A stretch of 64,000 nucleotides of DNA from Calditrichota bacterium. Lineage in GTDB: Bacteria; Zhuqueibacterota; Zhuqueibacteria; Zhuqueibacterales; Geothermadaptataceae. The stretch lies in assembly GCA_008501765.1 (NCBI GenBank), contig QQUE01000001.1:94021-158020 (forward strand). Direction: 5' to 3'. The first letter of the stretch is position 1; every line of letters begins with the position of its first letter. The notes beneath the pieces are model-generated. The model had not been told where the DNA came from. It ran no database searches and was given only the letters and a program-made list of their open reading frames with translations. Shown one piece after another: positions 53,740 to 62,272 of the stretch. Made by a program: the position numbers and the translations under genes.

Positions 53740-53910
53740 ATGGGAGTGCTGCATTTCTCCCGACAAAATCGGTGTGGGGGCTTCTGCATTTGCCCAAAAT
53801 GCGGAGAAAAAACATCTCATATAAGAGGTGTTCGCTGCCATCGTCAAATTTGACCGGAATATGGTGCAAAGAAAATGGTGCGCAAGGAGTACACCGACAC
53901 TATATTTTGA
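53740..53910 (+). pseudogene. Degraded zinc-ribbon gene
   Basis: In one frame the sequence reads a small Gly/Cys-rich protein with CICPKCGEKTSHIRGVRC, the pattern of a C-terminal zinc ribbon found in NifX-like and other small FCB proteins. It then hits TGA at 53851-53853 exactly where the next Cys should be. It continues PEYGAKKMVRKEY, where Tyr replaces another expected Cys, to a TGA at 53908. So two metal-ligand positions are lost. A selenocysteine reading is unlikely because the Tyr change is independent. The rest of 53591-53933 holds no gene that I can support. Confidence 0.5.
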
Positions 53911-53933
53911 AATTTAAGCCAGGATATCTGATT

Positions 53934-55169
53934 ATGATGCGCGTGAAATCGGAGAGCACTGCCAAACGAAACTTTAATGCCTTTTTATGGCATGCGGTTT
54001 TTTTAGCGCTGACGACGACTTTTACAGATATCAATACAATTCTGCCCTCGTTAATCGTCAAAGCCGGGGGCAGTGATTTTCAGTTAGGAATTCTCACCGC
54101 TATCATGGTGGGCACGCCGATTCTTGGGGAACTTATATTTGCCAGCTATCTCCATTTAAAATCTCGAAAAAAGCCATTTTTACTCTTCAGTATAAATTTA
54201 CGCGTCTTAACTCTTGCCGTTACGGCTATTATTCTCTGGAAAGCAGACAGTTTCGCACATGGGAATCTAATTTTAATAATTTTTATTTTGATGTTTATTT
54301 TTGCGATCGCTGGAACGTTCGCAGGTGTCTCCTATACGGATATTCTTGGCAAATCTTTGCCTGAATCATGGCGCAAGCAGTTTTTTGTTAAACGTCAGGT
54401 TTTTGCCAGCATCGCTATTTTAATTTCTGCACTAATCGCTCGTTTTATTTTGGCTAATACCGCGTATCCGGTGAACTACCTTTTCCTTTTCATTCTTGCT
54501 GCGGTGCTTCTTCTCATAGCTTCGGCAGGCTTCTGGTTTATTAAGGAAAAGAAGAATGGCGCCGCTGCAAGAGATCACAGTTTTATCGCAGTAATAAAAT
54601 CCATTCCAACAACTCTTCGCACGAATCCCAATCTGCGGTCGTTTATCTTGTTCAGCAACTTTTCCGGTTTTGGCTTGACGCTAATGCCGTTTTTCATCGC
54701 ATTGGCTAAAAAACGTTACGGTCTGACCGGGGAGCAAATCGGCATGTTTTTACTTCTACAAATTGTGGGGATGATAATATCAAATTTTGTTTGGGCCAAG
54801 GTTATTAAAAAGCAAAATTTTAAAGGTGTAATTGCCGGGTGCATTATTTTGACAGCGCTTTTGCCCATCCTTGCTTTACTTTTTTCAAATTTACCCGTCT
54901 ATTTTTTCCTGGTTATTTTCATTTTGATGGGCTTTACGATGAGCGCCCGGCGCATCGGTTACGAGGGACTCTTCATTGAAATTACCAATGATAATAATCG
55001 GGCGCTGCACAAAGGAATTGTTGGGGCAACGCGTCTTTCGACTGCTTTTTTTCCACTTATTGCCGGCTGGCTAATCGGAATCGTCGGATACGCACCTGTC
55101 TTTATCTTAAGCTCGATTATGATATTTATGGGTTTGATATTTATTCGGCAATTAACGCTTAGTAATTGA
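53934..55169 (+). CDS. MFS transporter
   Basis: A 411-residue inner-membrane transporter of the major facilitator superfamily with 12 predicted hydrophobic segments. The first helix region is NAFLWHAVFLALTTTFTDINTILP, and a loop with charged residues follows (KSRKKP). The start is set at the ATG at 53934 because upstream codons belong to the degraded zinc-ribbon region and no signal there fits. AGGAT lies before it. The sequence resembles the group of MFS proteins that lack strong substrate-defining motifs, so the substrate is unknown. It is transcribed alone after the exporter operon. Confidence 0.85.
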   Translation: MMRVKSESTAKRNFNAFLWHAVFLALTTTFTDINTILPSLIVKAGGSDFQLGILTAIMVGTPILGELIFASYLHLKSRKKPFLLFSINLRVLTLAVTAIILWKADSFAHGNLILIIFILMFIFAIAGTFAGVSYTDILGKSLPESWRKQFFVKRQVFASIAILISALIARFILANTAYPVNYLFLFILAAVLLLIASAGFWFIKEKKNGAAARDHSFIAVIKSIPTTLRTNPNLRSFILFSNFSGFGLTLMPFFIALAKKRYGLTGEQIGMFLLLQIVGMIISNFVWAKVIKKQNFKGVIAGCIILTALLPILALLFSNLPVYFFLVIFILMGFTMSARRIGYEGLFIEITNDNNRALHKGIVGATRLSTAFFPLIAGWLIGIVGYAPVFILSSIMIFMGLIFIRQLTLSN

Positions 55170-55238
55170 TCCGCTCTTTTGAATTATCCATTCTTCGATT
55201 ATCGATTAACAGTCTTTGCATTTCATCCCGACCACTTC
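55170..55238. other. Spacer after the MFS gene
   Basis: No gene. The shared upstream element and promoter of the next gene follow directly. Confidence 0.35.
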
Positions 55239-55264
55239 GTCGATTCATCGACCGGGGTGTCGAT
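55239..55264 (+). promoter_or_regulatory. Shared upstream element, copy 2
   Basis: GTCGA-N4-TCGAC-N6-GTCGAT with exactly the spacing of copy 1 (46535), though the spacer bases differ. The conservation of boxes but not of spacers is what a protein-binding site would show. It ends about 87 bp before the promoter boxes. Confidence 0.6.
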
Positions 55265-55350
55265 ATCAGAATTAATACGACTCCGATCCGAAAATTATAT
55301 ATATTTATAATCTCCATATTAATAAGTGTTTATCTCGCTTGGTAAAAGTT

Positions 55351-55366
55351 TGGCACATTGCTTGAA
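55351..55366 (+). promoter_or_regulatory. Sigma-54-like promoter, TSP3 gene 2
   Basis: TGGCAC-ATTGC-TTGAA has a perfect -24 box and correct spacing but A in place of the -12 C. The start of transcription would be near 55378. Confidence 0.5.
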
Positions 55367-55460
55367 TAAGGGAATAATGAAAATAAAATGAGACATACAA
55401 ATTCAGATAAGATGTGCTCATTATTCATCACCCTTTATTATATTATTAAGGAGATTTACC

Positions 55461-56255
55461 ATGAAACGTTTAACCTCTTTCTTCACACTGACAGCCTTAC
55501 TTTTGGCTCTTGGACTTTATTTTACTGCTTCATCGACTGTTTTTGCTCAAGGCAAAGGAAAACCTGAGGGCAAAGGCTTTGTTGATGCCAATAATGATGG
55601 TGTAAATGACAACGCTCTCGACGATGATGGCGATGGTGTACCAAACGGCCAGGACCCTGATTTTGTACCTGTTGAAGGCGTTACACCCAATGGTCATGGT
55701 TTTGTCGATGCTGATGGTGACGGTGTAAATGATTACGCACAAGATGCCGATGGTGATGGTATCCCCAATGGCCAGGATTCCGATTGGGTTGCACCTGCTG
55801 ACGGTAGCGGACAGCAAAATGCCAATGGCCGTGGCCAGCGCTCCGGTAACAAAGGCAATAAAGGTTCACGTGGGTTCGTCGACGTTGATGGCGATGGAAT
55901 CAATGATAACGCACTTGACGCTGATGGCGATGGAATCCCCAATGGTCAAGATGAAGATTTTGTCCGCCAGAATCCTGGCAAAGGCAAAGGTGCCATGGGT
56001 TTTATCGATGAAGATGGCGACGGCATCAATGACAATGCATTAGACGCTGATGGCGATGGCATCCCTAATGGTCAAGATGAAGACTTTGTTCGCCCGGAAG
56101 ATGGTTCTGGACGGAAAGCAGGCTCGGCTAACGGTAGACGTGGCGGTGGCTCTCAAGTTGGAACCGGCACAGGTGATTGTGACGGAACGGGTGCTGCAAC
56201 TGGCCCGATCGGCTCCAATGGCTCACGCGGTGGAAAACGCGGCGGCCGGAATTAA
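55461..56255 (+). CDS. Thrombospondin type-3 repeat secreted protein 2
   Basis: A 264-residue exported protein. A signal peptide ends near VFAQ. The mature chain carries four TSP3-type modules of about 30 residues, each with two DxDGDG loops (for example FVDADGDGVNDYAQDADGDG and FVDVDGDGINDNALDADGDG) followed by NGQD and an aromatic acid. Between them are Gly/Asn/Arg-rich linkers, and the C-terminus is very Gly-rich and basic. AAGGAG precedes the ATG. It is a longer paralogue of the 46731 protein. Calcium binding is expected; surface adhesion or matrix function is inference. Confidence 0.8.
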   Translation: MKRLTSFFTLTALLLALGLYFTASSTVFAQGKGKPEGKGFVDANNDGVNDNALDDDGDGVPNGQDPDFVPVEGVTPNGHGFVDADGDGVNDYAQDADGDGIPNGQDSDWVAPADGSGQQNANGRGQRSGNKGNKGSRGFVDVDGDGINDNALDADGDGIPNGQDEDFVRQNPGKGKGAMGFIDEDGDGINDNALDADGDGIPNGQDEDFVRPEDGSGRKAGSANGRRGGGSQVGTGTGDCDGTGAATGPIGSNGSRGGKRGGRN

Positions 56256-56290
56256 TATAGATTAGTTCACTTGTATCTCTGCCGAACTAA

Positions 56291-56328
56291 AAAAAGCGAG
56301 GGTTTGCAAAAACTCTCGCTTTTTTTTG
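56291..56328 (+). terminator. Strong rho-independent terminator
   Basis: AAAAAGCGAG and CTCGCTTTTT pair across a short loop, with further internal pairs, and eight T follow. It separates the TSP3 gene 2 transcript from the next gene. Confidence 0.9.
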
Positions 56329-56351
56329 TATTATTTTAAACCTATGATTTG

Positions 56352-56368
56352 TCGACGGTATGGTCGAT
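56352..56368 (+). promoter_or_regulatory. Shared upstream element, copy 3 (partial)
   Basis: TCGAC-N6-GTCGAT matches the right two boxes of copies 1 and 2 with the same spacing; the leftmost GTCGA box is degenerate (TATGA). It ends 76 bp before the promoter boxes of the barrel gene. Confidence 0.55.
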
Positions 56369-56444
56369 ATTTGTGTTGTTCGCTTTGGGATGCGATTGTT
56401 TTAAGTTCTATAAAAATAATTAAATATGTCGTGAAGATTTATTG

Positions 56445-56460
56445 TGGCATAAAAATTGAT
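56445..56460 (+). promoter_or_regulatory. Sigma-54-like promoter, barrel gene
   Basis: TGGCAT-AAAAA-TTGAT has correct -24/-12 spacing with A in place of the -12 C. The start of transcription would be near 56472, about 43 bp before the ATG. Confidence 0.5.
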
Positions 56461-56514
56461 AATTGTAGAATCAAAAAAATAGAAGCTTGAAACAACCACT
56501 ACGGAGATAGAACA

Positions 56515-57693
56515 ATGAAAAGGAAATACGTTTTTTTTATCTTGATTTTAGCGCTTTGGGCTGTGCAGGGTAATGCCCAGGTGCAATCAACTGTCTCACT
56601 TACAACGAGTATCGATGACAATGCCTCACGGAACTATACACAAAATGAAGATGTAATCTCTCAGGCGAATATGGACATCTCAAAAGCGTGGAAATCGTGG
56701 GATTGGCGAGGCAGCTTTTATTACGATGGCTACTTTAATCACTTCTCTGATAATACCGATCGCACCTTTCACATTCATCAGCTTGGAATCACCAGTCAGC
56801 GAAATGTGGGATCAGCGAATGGGCTATTCAGCCTTGGCGGTGCCTTCATGTTTCGAATGGATAAAGAGGCGTACAACGTCTATGATTTTACAGATTTCTC
56901 CGGTTATGCCAATTTAAAGTTACCGGTAGAAGGATTTGGCCTTTTTTATGCCGGATACAAAATACGCGGCCGCAGTTATGCGAACCTGTCAGAATTGAGC
57001 CATTGGGAGCATCTGTTTTTTAGCCGCTTGAATTTTTCACTACCATCCAGAACAACTTTTATACTATCATCTGAATTGGGTTACAAAAATTATGTCTCTC
57101 AAGTTGTGGCGGAGGAGATATTGCCAACTGAAGAACAAGGTCAGTCACGCGGCGGGAGAGGCGGCTATAATTCGATTGTGTATACAGAAGTGGACAACCC
57201 AAGTGTCGGCCAGTGGGTGAATTCAGTGCGTATTTCTCAGTCTTTATTCAATAAAGCCGGCTTGAGCTCTTATCTGCGCGGACGCACAAATTTTGGCGAA
57301 CAGGGCCGTTTTCTCACAGGCGTTGATACCGGATATTATACCGAAGATGAACTCTACGACGACCGCTATGGTTACGAAAGCATTGAAACTGGTGTGATGT
57401 TTTCCAGCCTGCTGCCTTTGAGCACAATGGTGCGCTTGGGATACGACCATTATGATAAAACTTATCAACGTCTTGCCCTCGATCTTGAAGGAATTGCATT
57501 GCCTGGTGATATCGTACGTGAGGATATTCGTAAGCAATTTTGGACACGATTGGAAAAACCCTTTCAGGCTAAAAAACTTGGATTGGATTTAAAGCTGTAT
57601 CTGGAATATCTGAAAATTCAAAATGAATCGAACGATCCGTATTATAATTTTGAGGCTAACATCAGCACGTTGGGTATGGAAGTTAATTTTTAG
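56515..57693 (+). CDS. Outer-membrane beta-barrel protein of unknown family
   Basis: A 392-residue protein with signal peptide MKRKYVFFILILALWAVQGNAQ. The mature chain is rich in Tyr, Phe and alternating hydrophobic strands (FSLGGAFMFRM, FGLFYAGYKIRGRSY, TTFILSSELGYKNY, GLDLKLYLEYLKI) and ends in LGMEVNF, with the terminal Phe expected of an outer-membrane barrel. I do not recognise a family. The gene shares an upstream element and sigma-54-like promoter with the two TSP3 genes and ends in its own hairpin. It may be the membrane anchor or export partner of those repeat proteins, which is inference. Confidence 0.7.
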   Translation: MKRKYVFFILILALWAVQGNAQVQSTVSLTTSIDDNASRNYTQNEDVISQANMDISKAWKSWDWRGSFYYDGYFNHFSDNTDRTFHIHQLGITSQRNVGSANGLFSLGGAFMFRMDKEAYNVYDFTDFSGYANLKLPVEGFGLFYAGYKIRGRSYANLSELSHWEHLFFSRLNFSLPSRTTFILSSELGYKNYVSQVVAEEILPTEEQGQSRGGRGGYNSIVYTEVDNPSVGQWVNSVRISQSLFNKAGLSSYLRGRTNFGEQGRFLTGVDTGYYTEDELYDDRYGYESIETGVMFSSLLPLSTMVRLGYDHYDKTYQRLALDLEGIALPGDIVREDIRKQFWTRLEKPFQAKKLGLDLKLYLEYLKIQNESNDPYYNFEANISTLGMEVNF

Positions 57694-57707
57694 ACTAAAA
57701 TAAATTT

Positions 57708-57755
57708 AAGTGAAAACTATGGATGAAATAGTCATTTTCTCCATAGTTTCACTTG
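57708..57755. terminator. Hairpin after the barrel gene
   Basis: AAGTGAAAACTATGGA and TCCATAGTTTCACTT form a 15-bp stem with one bulge. The run of T after it is weak, so it may act from either direction. Confidence 0.6.
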
Positions 57756-57863
57756 TTTGAATAAGCGCTAAATGGCATAAAACATTTCTCTTTATTCCTG
57801 ATTATTTAATGCGGCGCTCAGGAAATCAATATTGACTTATCCGGTACCAAACAGGTCTTCAAA

Positions 57864-60308
57864 GTGGAAATAAGATTTATAAAAAAATCGCTGCAGTATA
57901 AACTCCTGCTCATTGTTTTGGCGTGCATTGGCGTCTTGTTATTTATCAAAGGTTATGAACGCTACTTCCCCGCTGCTTCAATTTCTATCAAATTATCCAA
58001 AAACGACGTGGTGGAGAAAGCACTTTTAATCCTTGAAAAGCTGAATCTTCCAGCACCGGCTGGTCCCGCTTCAGTTACTGCTGAGTTTGATAATGAATTA
58101 GCTGGACAGTTACACTTGATTTTGGGCACAGAACGAGCAAGGGCTTTACAACAGAAAGAATTCCCTATATTTCTGTGGAGAGTAGCGTGGAATCAAAAAA
58201 ATCCCCCAAACCGATTTCGTACAGCTGCTGGTGTCCGCAAACAGGACTTTGGAAATCGATCTCCCCAAGAATATGAAATCGCATTGGACAACGAAGGCCA
58301 GCTTCGGGCTTTGCATCTCTCCGGGCGTGTTTTGCGCACATTGAAACCGGAATCCGATCAAGAATTCTCCAACGAATCGGCTGTATCTGCCGCTTTCGAG
58401 TTTATCAATAGAATGACAAACAACATTATTGATGAAAATAGTGTACCACGCGTCATTCAACTGGAAACCCGGCAAATGAAATCTTTGCAAATATCCTGGT
58501 CAATTCCATCTGCCCATGAAATTTTATCAAAAACTGTAGTGGTGGAAATTCTTGGCGGGCGAGTTGCAAATTATGATGAAGAATTTCATTTTTCTACGCT
58601 AAATAGCAAAGATATACAACCACAATGGTATGGTGATTTTAAGAAATACCCCATCTATCTTATCTATATAGGGCTAATAATTATTATACTTAGCGTACTC
58701 GTTCGCCATCTTAAATTAGGATTTGCAGATTTCAGTAAGGCTTTTTGGTTTGGACTTGTCGTAAGTGTGGCATTGCTCGCAAGTGAGGCCAGTCGTTTAT
58801 TGTTAGGTGGGGAGGAAGTAGCTTTTGAGCCATTGCGCCTATTGTTCGCATTGGTGATTGGTTTAAGCCTAACTCTTCTTTATCTGGTTGCTGAACCCCT
58901 CGCACGCAGCAGGTGGCCTGAAAAACTGCAAAGCCTTGATTTTTTATTGCGCGGTCAGGTTTTTCACAAACAAGTAGCCCGTTCACTATTGTCAGGATTT
59001 GCTTTTGGCTGTATTATTCTCGGTGTTGTTATTTTACTCTTCTTTTTTGCTGAAATTTTTCAAATTCCCTTGGCAATCCACTTTCACGATCTCAGTAGCC
59101 TGTTTAGTATTTCTCCACCTTTTTTAGTACTCATACGTTGGCTACTTTGGCGCGTTCCTTTACTGGTTTTAATATTTTTCTTGTTTGTGCCGGCTTATCT
59201 TGCCAACTATACGGATAAAAAATCGAATATTATTTTCTTTTCTGGTCTGATCTTCAGCGCAGGGCTGTTTGCCTTTATCAATATTCATCCTGTGGCTTTT
59301 GAAATTTTTGTTGCCACAGTTCTGGGAATGATATTTACCTGGATATTATTGAAAGAGAACCTGCTGGTTGTTGCTGTTGCTCTTGGAGTTGCATTCTTGG
59401 GAATGCGCCTGCCACCGCTACTGTTGACCTCGGTGCCAGAACTACACACATCGGGTTTGTTGGGTTTGGTGAGTATCGCATTACCACTTTTCCTGGGCGG
59501 GACAGGCATGTTGATTTCTCCTAAATCTGAGAAACTCAAACCCTCTGTCCCTGGCTACCTTCAGCGATTTACAGCAGAAACAAAAATTAAAAAGGAAATG
59601 GAGATAGCGAAGAATATTCAACGTGCACTTCTGCCAAAAGAAACACCCTATATACCGGGATTTCATTTTTCATCGCTGTTTGTGCCAAGTGATGAAGTTG
59701 GTGGAGACGCCTTCGATCTTATAGCTCTTCCAGAAAACAGGTTTGCAGTCATCATCTTCGATGTTTCTGGTCACGGTGTGCCTGCGGCATTACTTGCTTC
59801 TCATATTCACGCACAAGTTCGGGTACTGCTAAATTATGAGCAGGAGCCGGACAAGGTTCTTGAAAAAATGAATAGTTACCTGCACACCGAACTGCCTCGG
59901 TTTATGTTTGCAACATTTTTTCTTTTAATAGGAAAAACTGATGGGAATTATGTTTATGCATCGGCCGGGCATAATCCTGCTTTCAAATTGACCGGCAAAA
60001 CGGAATTAACCGAACTTGGACCGACCGGCCCGGCCCTTGGGATGATGGCAAATAGCCAGTATCAGGCAATAAAGAGTGTGCTCGGGAAACATGACTCACT
60101 CCTGGTTTACACAGATGGAATTACTGAAGCGATGAACCATCGGATGGAAGAATTCGAAGAGCAGCGGTTAATTCATTTATTTGAAAAATATGGCCGTGAC
60201 AAAGACTTTTTAAAAATCCTGAACGGTAAGCTGGAGCTTTTTACACATGGCAAACAGGCGGATGATGTGACGGCTGTATTAATACAAAATACCCAGGCTT
60301 TCGAATAA
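57864..60308 (+). CDS. Membrane SpoIIE-type (PP2C) serine phosphatase
   Basis: An 814-residue membrane protein. One N-terminal helix (about 13-29) is followed by a 230-residue extracytoplasmic domain, then about eight helices (265-560), and a cytoplasmic SpoIIE/RsbU-type PP2C domain (575-814). The latter begins with EMEIAKNIQRALLPKE and has metal-binding DEVGGDAFD and FDVSGHGVPAALLASH, and near the end YTDGITEA and DDVTAVLI. Such phosphatases control anti-sigma factor antagonists or other partner-switch signals. The start codon is GTG with a weak site. It lies after the promoter-linked barrel gene, but a hairpin separates them. Confidence 0.88.
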   Translation: MEIRFIKKSLQYKLLLIVLACIGVLLFIKGYERYFPAASISIKLSKNDVVEKALLILEKLNLPAPAGPASVTAEFDNELAGQLHLILGTERARALQQKEFPIFLWRVAWNQKNPPNRFRTAAGVRKQDFGNRSPQEYEIALDNEGQLRALHLSGRVLRTLKPESDQEFSNESAVSAAFEFINRMTNNIIDENSVPRVIQLETRQMKSLQISWSIPSAHEILSKTVVVEILGGRVANYDEEFHFSTLNSKDIQPQWYGDFKKYPIYLIYIGLIIIILSVLVRHLKLGFADFSKAFWFGLVVSVALLASEASRLLLGGEEVAFEPLRLLFALVIGLSLTLLYLVAEPLARSRWPEKLQSLDFLLRGQVFHKQVARSLLSGFAFGCIILGVVILLFFFAEIFQIPLAIHFHDLSSLFSISPPFLVLIRWLLWRVPLLVLIFFLFVPAYLANYTDKKSNIIFFSGLIFSAGLFAFINIHPVAFEIFVATVLGMIFTWILLKENLLVVAVALGVAFLGMRLPPLLLTSVPELHTSGLLGLVSIALPLFLGGTGMLISPKSEKLKPSVPGYLQRFTAETKIKKEMEIAKNIQRALLPKETPYIPGFHFSSLFVPSDEVGGDAFDLIALPENRFAVIIFDVSGHGVPAALLASHIHAQVRVLLNYEQEPDKVLEKMNSYLHTELPRFMFATFFLLIGKTDGNYVYASAGHNPAFKLTGKTELTELGPTGPALGMMANSQYQAIKSVLGKHDSLLVYTDGITEAMNHRMEEFEEQRLIHLFEKYGRDKDFLKILNGKLELFTHGKQADDVTAVLIQNTQAFE

Positions 60309-60343
60309 TAATTTTTGTAATTGAATTAAGAAATGGTGATAAA

Positions 60344-60721
60344 ATGAAAAGAAACTCAATATTAGTTATTGCTGGAATTTTTGCTATTTTTGTTGGTATT
60401 CTATCAATGTTTTCTGGTTCTTCTATAATTTTGGGATTGAAACAGCCAGGATATGTTATTCTCTATTGGCTTGTTTGGTACAATGTGATTATGGGCCTGA
60501 TTTCGGTAGTCGTGGGCAGTGGAATTTTGCTGGCACGTCCGTGGGGTTTAAAATTGGTACGGTATATCGCCGGTGCTCATATTTCTATACTCTTGGTTCT
60601 GGTGGCAATGTATTTACTTTCTGCAACCGTTGCCGTTCAGAGTATTGGGGCCATGATATTCCGGTCAATTGTATGGATTGCAATAACATTTGCGGTGTGG
60701 AAAGCAAGAGATAAAACATGA
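60344..60721 (+). CDS. Four-helix membrane protein
   Basis: A 125-residue protein made of four hydrophobic segments (about 7-28, 38-60, 70-90 and 96-117), a charged end, and almost no extramembrane parts. It resembles no family I can name with certainty. It follows the phosphatase gene by 35 bp and precedes the ABC ATPase gene by 25 bp, so it is probably in the same transcript. It could be an accessory of the exporter or of the phosphatase; the sequence gives no further clue. Confidence 0.65.
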   Translation: MKRNSILVIAGIFAIFVGILSMFSGSSIILGLKQPGYVILYWLVWYNVIMGLISVVVGSGILLARPWGLKLVRYIAGAHISILLVLVAMYLLSATVAVQSIGAMIFRSIVWIAITFAVWKARDKT

Positions 60722-60746
60722 AATTGAATTGAATCAGGAGATGTAA

Positions 60747-61448
60747 ATGCCTTTAATCGAATTAAAAAAGATATCAAGAATTTACGAAACAGGCGAAACA
60801 ACAGTCCGTGCTTTACAGAATATCCAACTGCAGTTGGATGCCCAGGCATTTATCTCATTTGTCGGGCCCTCAGGAAGTGGAAAAACAACGCTACTCAATG
60901 TCATCGGTTGTCTTGATAAACCCACTGAAGGAGAAGTCGTCATTAATGGGACTCAGGTGAATGGATTCAACAGCCGTGAAGCTGCACAGTTCCGAGGAGA
61001 AAACATTGGCTTTATTTTCCAGAATTTTAATCTACTTCCTGTTTTAACAGTTTTTGAAAATATCGAATATCCCCTTGTGATGGTACAAAATGTAGCAGAA
61101 AAAGAACGCCGGGAGAGAGTGTTGCGCCTGCTGGAGGCCGTTGGTATGTTAGATCAGAAAGACAAGTTCCCATCCCAGGTTTCTGGCGGACAAAAGCAGC
61201 GTATAGCGGTTGCACGTGCCCTTGTTACCAATCCAAAGCTGGTTTTGGCCGATGAACCAACAGCAAATCTTGATAGTGTCTCGGCCCACAATGTTATTGA
61301 GCTTATGAGAAAAATGCAGCATGAGCTTAAAACAACATTTATTTTTTCAACCCACGATCCCAAAGTCGTTCGAGAAGCCGAGATTGTTTATACCCTGGAA
61401 GATGGGCAGATAACAAACAGGAAGAATCAGGCTGAAGCAGTGAATTGA
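60747..61448 (+). CDS. ABC exporter ATPase, LolD/MacB type
   Basis: A 233-residue ATPase of the MacB/LolD/FtsE group. It has Walker A GPSGSGKTT near residue 38, the Q-loop region GFIFQNFNLLPVLTVFENIEYPL, signature VSGGQKQRIAVARAL, Walker B LVLADEPTANLDS and the switch His in FSTHDPKV. Such ATPases pair with FtsX-like permeases to extrude lipoproteins, peptides or drugs. Its permease (62391) follows but is separated by about 940 bp of repeats and a DUF559 gene, so the original operon seems to have been interrupted. Confidence 0.93.
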   Translation: MPLIELKKISRIYETGETTVRALQNIQLQLDAQAFISFVGPSGSGKTTLLNVIGCLDKPTEGEVVINGTQVNGFNSREAAQFRGENIGFIFQNFNLLPVLTVFENIEYPLVMVQNVAEKERRERVLRLLEAVGMLDQKDKFPSQVSGGQKQRIAVARALVTNPKLVLADEPTANLDSVSAHNVIELMRKMQHELKTTFIFSTHDPKVVREAEIVYTLEDGQITNRKNQAEAVN

Positions 61449-61663
61449 AAATTAACCAGCCCTAAATCATCCTTTAAAAGGATGGGAACTGGTTTGGTAT
61501 TTGAATGAAATGTTATCTGTAAACCTTGGAATGCAGAACTCCCCTTTTGAAAAGGAAAGGAACTGGTTTGGTATAAGAATGAAGTTTAATTTGTAAAACT
61601 GGGATAGTAAAACTCCCATCCTTGAAAAGGAGGGGCTGGGGGTGGTTAAAAAGGAAATTATCT

Positions 61664-62038
61664 ATGGAGAAGCCCAAGCGAATAAACAATCTCACATACC
61701 TGAAATCCAGACGCCGGGATCTTAGGAATAACGGAACACCCGCAGAAGCGACACTGTGGAAAGCCTTGCAAAAGAAACAGCTCGATGGTAAGAAATTTCG
61801 CAGACAGCACAGTATTGGAAATTATATCCTCGATTTTTATTGTCCGGCAGAAAGGCTTGGCCTTGAGTTAGATGGAGATTCTCACTACTCTCCAGAATGC
61901 AATGAATACGATCAGCAACGTGCTGCTTTTCTTGCTGAGCTGGGAATTAAAATCATTCGATTTGAGAATAAAATGGTGTTTGAAAACTTAGAGGGAGTTT
62001 TGGAAGAAATTAGGAAATATATAAATAAAGAAGATTAA
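61664..62038 (+). CDS. DUF559 (Vsr-like) endonuclease-fold protein
   Basis: A 124-residue protein of the DUF559 family, related to very-short-patch-repair (Vsr) and restriction-endonuclease folds. It shows RNNGTPAEATLWKALQKKQ and FRRQHSIGNYILDFYCPAERLGLELDGDSHY, with the catalytic-type Asp and Glu in DFYCP and LELDG, and RFENKMVFENLEGVLEEI at the end. Start 61664 has AAGGA upstream; the longer form (61622) would begin inside a flanking repeat. It sits in the repeat cluster between an ABC ATPase and its permease, and repeats of this kind often surround DUF559 genes. It probably belongs to a mobile unit. Confidence 0.88.
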   Translation: MEKPKRINNLTYLKSRRRDLRNNGTPAEATLWKALQKKQLDGKKFRRQHSIGNYILDFYCPAERLGLELDGDSHYSPECNEYDQQRAAFLAELGIKIIRFENKMVFENLEGVLEEIRKYINKED

Positions 62039-62137
62039 CCACCCCTAACCCCTCCTTTTAAAGGAGGGGAACTATTTTGGTTTTAGACTGAAGATTAACC
62101 TGCAAATCCATGAATTGTATTTTTAACCTGATCTTTT

Positions 62138-62272
62138 CATGAACTGATAAAAATGTGCCAGGCACTTCTACAAGTTATGAAAGCCCTTAAAAGTTACTTT
62201 GTTTAGATAAATTTATAAAAATCAACTAAGTGCCAGGCACATCCACTGTGCTTTTCGAATAATTCAGGTTAA
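62138..62272 (+). repeat. GTGCCAGGCAC dispersed repeat, copy B
   Basis: Two GTGCCAGGCAC arms (62155-62165 and 62230-62240) in inverted context with about 65 bp between them, plus flanking TTCATGAAC and TGTGCTTTTCGAAT, match copy A (22950-23058) with the interior differing in length. It carries no ORF and lies next to the DUF559 repeat cluster. Confidence 0.7.

Noticed and set aside
55729..56043. Long alternative-frame ORFs inside TSP3 gene 2
   Set aside because: They are by-products of the repeated GATGGTGATGG codons; the true frame has the signal peptide and ribosome binding site.
57784..57799. TGGCATAAAACATTTC before the phosphatase gene as another sigma-54 promoter
   Set aside because: It has a -24-like box, but no TTG at the -12 position.
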